Assembly: GCF_003002925.1 (NCBI RefSeq)
Contig: NZ_PVTK01000003.1
Coordinates: 1 to 64,000, forward strand
Reading direction: 5' to 3'
Source of the DNA: Vreelandella songnenensis
Lineage (GTDB): Bacteria > Pseudomonadota > Gammaproteobacteria > Pseudomonadales > Halomonadaceae
Length of the DNA: 64,000 bases
Shown piece by piece: positions 63,179 through 64,000 of this stretch. A program made the position numbers and the translations under genes. How positions within the stretch are numbered: position 1 is the stretch's first letter; every line of letters begins with the position of its first letter. Below the pieces are notes generated by a model that was given only the letters and a program-made list of their open reading frames with translations, was not told the origin of the DNA and did no database searches.

Positions 63179-64000
63179 ATGAACGAATCCAATCCACCGC
63201 CGGTCCTCATGCCGGGCGGTAATGCGATTCAGCCGCGTCTGGTGCTGTGGTGCATTACCATCGTGGCGGTAGCACTTTCCCTGTTTCAACTCTACTCCGC
63301 CGGCATTCAGCCGCTGGGGCTTTTTTACCAGCGCGGTATTCATCTGGCGCTGATCATGCTGCTGGCGTTTCTGATGTTTCCCGCCTTCGGGCCAAACCGC
63401 AAGCGCGGGGTACTGGGCTGGGGGGTTGATCTTGTGTTCTTCGCCGGGGCCTTGATCACCGGCGGCTATCTGGTGCTCTTCCTGGATGACATCTTCAGCC
63501 GGGCCGGGTTCTGGAGCGACACCGACATTCTGGTGGCCTGCATTGCCACGGTCACCGTGCTTGAAGCCAGCCGCCGTGCCGTAGGCCTTGGCATGACGAT
63601 TATTGGTTTGCTGGCCATCGTATATGCCTTTGCCGGGCCGCGGGGCGAGCTGCCCTGGCTCGGCGAATGGTTGCCCGGCATTCTGAACCACCGCGGCTAT
63701 TCGCTTGACCGGGTCGCCGGGCAGCTGTACCTGGGCCAGGAGGGCATCTTCGGCCTGCCGCTGGGCGTGGCAGCCACCTATATCTTCATCTTCGTGCTGT
63801 TCGGCGCGTTTCTGGAAAGCACCGGCGCGGGCAAGTTCTTTATCGATATGGCCTACGCGGCCACCGGGCGCCAGCGCGGCGGCCCGGCCAAGGCCGCTGT
63901 GCTTGCCTCGGCCGGCATGGGGTCCATTTCGGGTAGCGCCATTGCCAACGTGGTGACCACCGGCGCCTTTACCATTCCGCTGATGAAAAAGCTGGGCTAT
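63179..64000 (+). CDS. TRAP transporter fused permease (4TM/12TM), N-terminal part
   Basis: This large permease carries the DctQ-like and DctM-like parts in one chain, as is usual with TAXI receptors. The window shows the first 274 residues, in frame to the last base; the gene continues past the right edge. Hydrophobic segments include LVLWCITIVAVALSLFQLY, LALIMLLAFLMFPAFG and VDLVFFAGALITGGYLVLF. The DctM-like start shows GQLYLGQEGIFGLPLGVAAT and ASAGMGSISGSAIANVVTTG. GAGGA precedes the ATG at 63179. Confidence 0.9.
   Translation, partial: MNESNPPPVLMPGGNAIQPRLVLWCITIVAVALSLFQLYSAGIQPLGLFYQRGIHLALIMLLAFLMFPAFGPNRKRGVLGWGVDLVFFAGALITGGYLVLFLDDIFSRAGFWSDTDILVACIATVTVLEASRRAVGLGMTIIGLLAIVYAFAGPRGELPWLGEWLPGILNHRGYSLDRVAGQLYLGQEGIFGLPLGVAATYIFIFVLFGAFLESTGAGKFFIDMAYAATGRQRGGPAKAAVLASAGMGSISGSAIANVVTTGAFTIPLMKKLGY

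Overview
The window looks like chromosomal DNA of a GC-rich gammaproteobacterium, most likely Halomonas or a close relative in the Halomonadaceae. The reasons are the high GC of the core genes, the conserved gammaproteobacterial orders trkA-rsmB-fmt-def/dprA-tsaC-hemF-aroE, suhB/trmJ-cysE-iscR-iscS-iscA-ndk-rlmN-pilW-rodZ-ispG-hisS-yfgM-bamB-der and queA-tgt-yajC-secD-secF, and the two TRAP transporter loci. The genus is an inference from gene order and protein resemblance; no 16S gene is present.

Layout. 0-9 kb: potassium uptake (trkA, cut by the left edge), a dodecin, then translation and RNA genes (rsmB, fmt, def) on the minus strand, divergent from a LysM-less envelope protein, dprA, tsaC, a MpaB-type oxygenase, hemF and aroE. 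9-11 kb: two lipoproteins, one of them an M48 protease. 11-24 kb: a long minus-strand housekeeping block running from trmJ and cysE through a shortened isc cluster (no iscU, hscBA or fdx) to ndk, rlmN, pilW, rodZ, ispG, hisS, yfgM, bamB and der. 24-31 kb: a suhB homologue whose metal site is degenerate, the queA-tgt-yajC-secDF run, and a tRNA-Leu(CAA). 31-34 kb: ridA, a HisC-like aminotransferase and a D-2-hydroxyacid dehydrogenase.

34.9-40 kb is the accessory region. It is an array of gene cassettes, all read on the plus strand and separated by recognisable integron attC sites (R'' and R' boxes ending near 36218, 36995, 38497, 38992 and 39527). No integron integrase is visible, so it is best described as a CALIN (cluster of attC sites lacking an integrase). 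The first three cassettes encode a HEPN-motif protein with four zinc ribbons, a second HEPN-motif protein, and a fusion of an Mrr-type PD-(D/E)XK nuclease to a YVTN-like beta-propeller. The next two encode an unknown small protein and a lipoprotein. Three consecutive cassettes with predicted RNase or DNase folds make this the best candidate in the window for an undescribed defence or stress system.

40-50 kb: mixed single genes (FrnE-like oxidoreductase, glycerol dehydrogenase, RNase Z, ubiquinone-type hydroxylase, sirtuin, alkyladenine glycosylase, SelO, SOS-controlled dinB, a hydrolase preceded by tandem micro-ORFs). 50-57 kb: a DctPQM TRAP transporter, a GABA/5-aminovalerate-type aminotransferase, and an overlapping EAL/GGDEF pair. 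57-64 kb: a probable glutarate and 2-hydroxyglutarate locus with a class III CoA-transferase, glutaryl-CoA dehydrogenase, GntR regulator, divergent L-2-hydroxyglutarate oxidase, and a TAXI-type TRAP transporter whose fused permease runs off the right edge.
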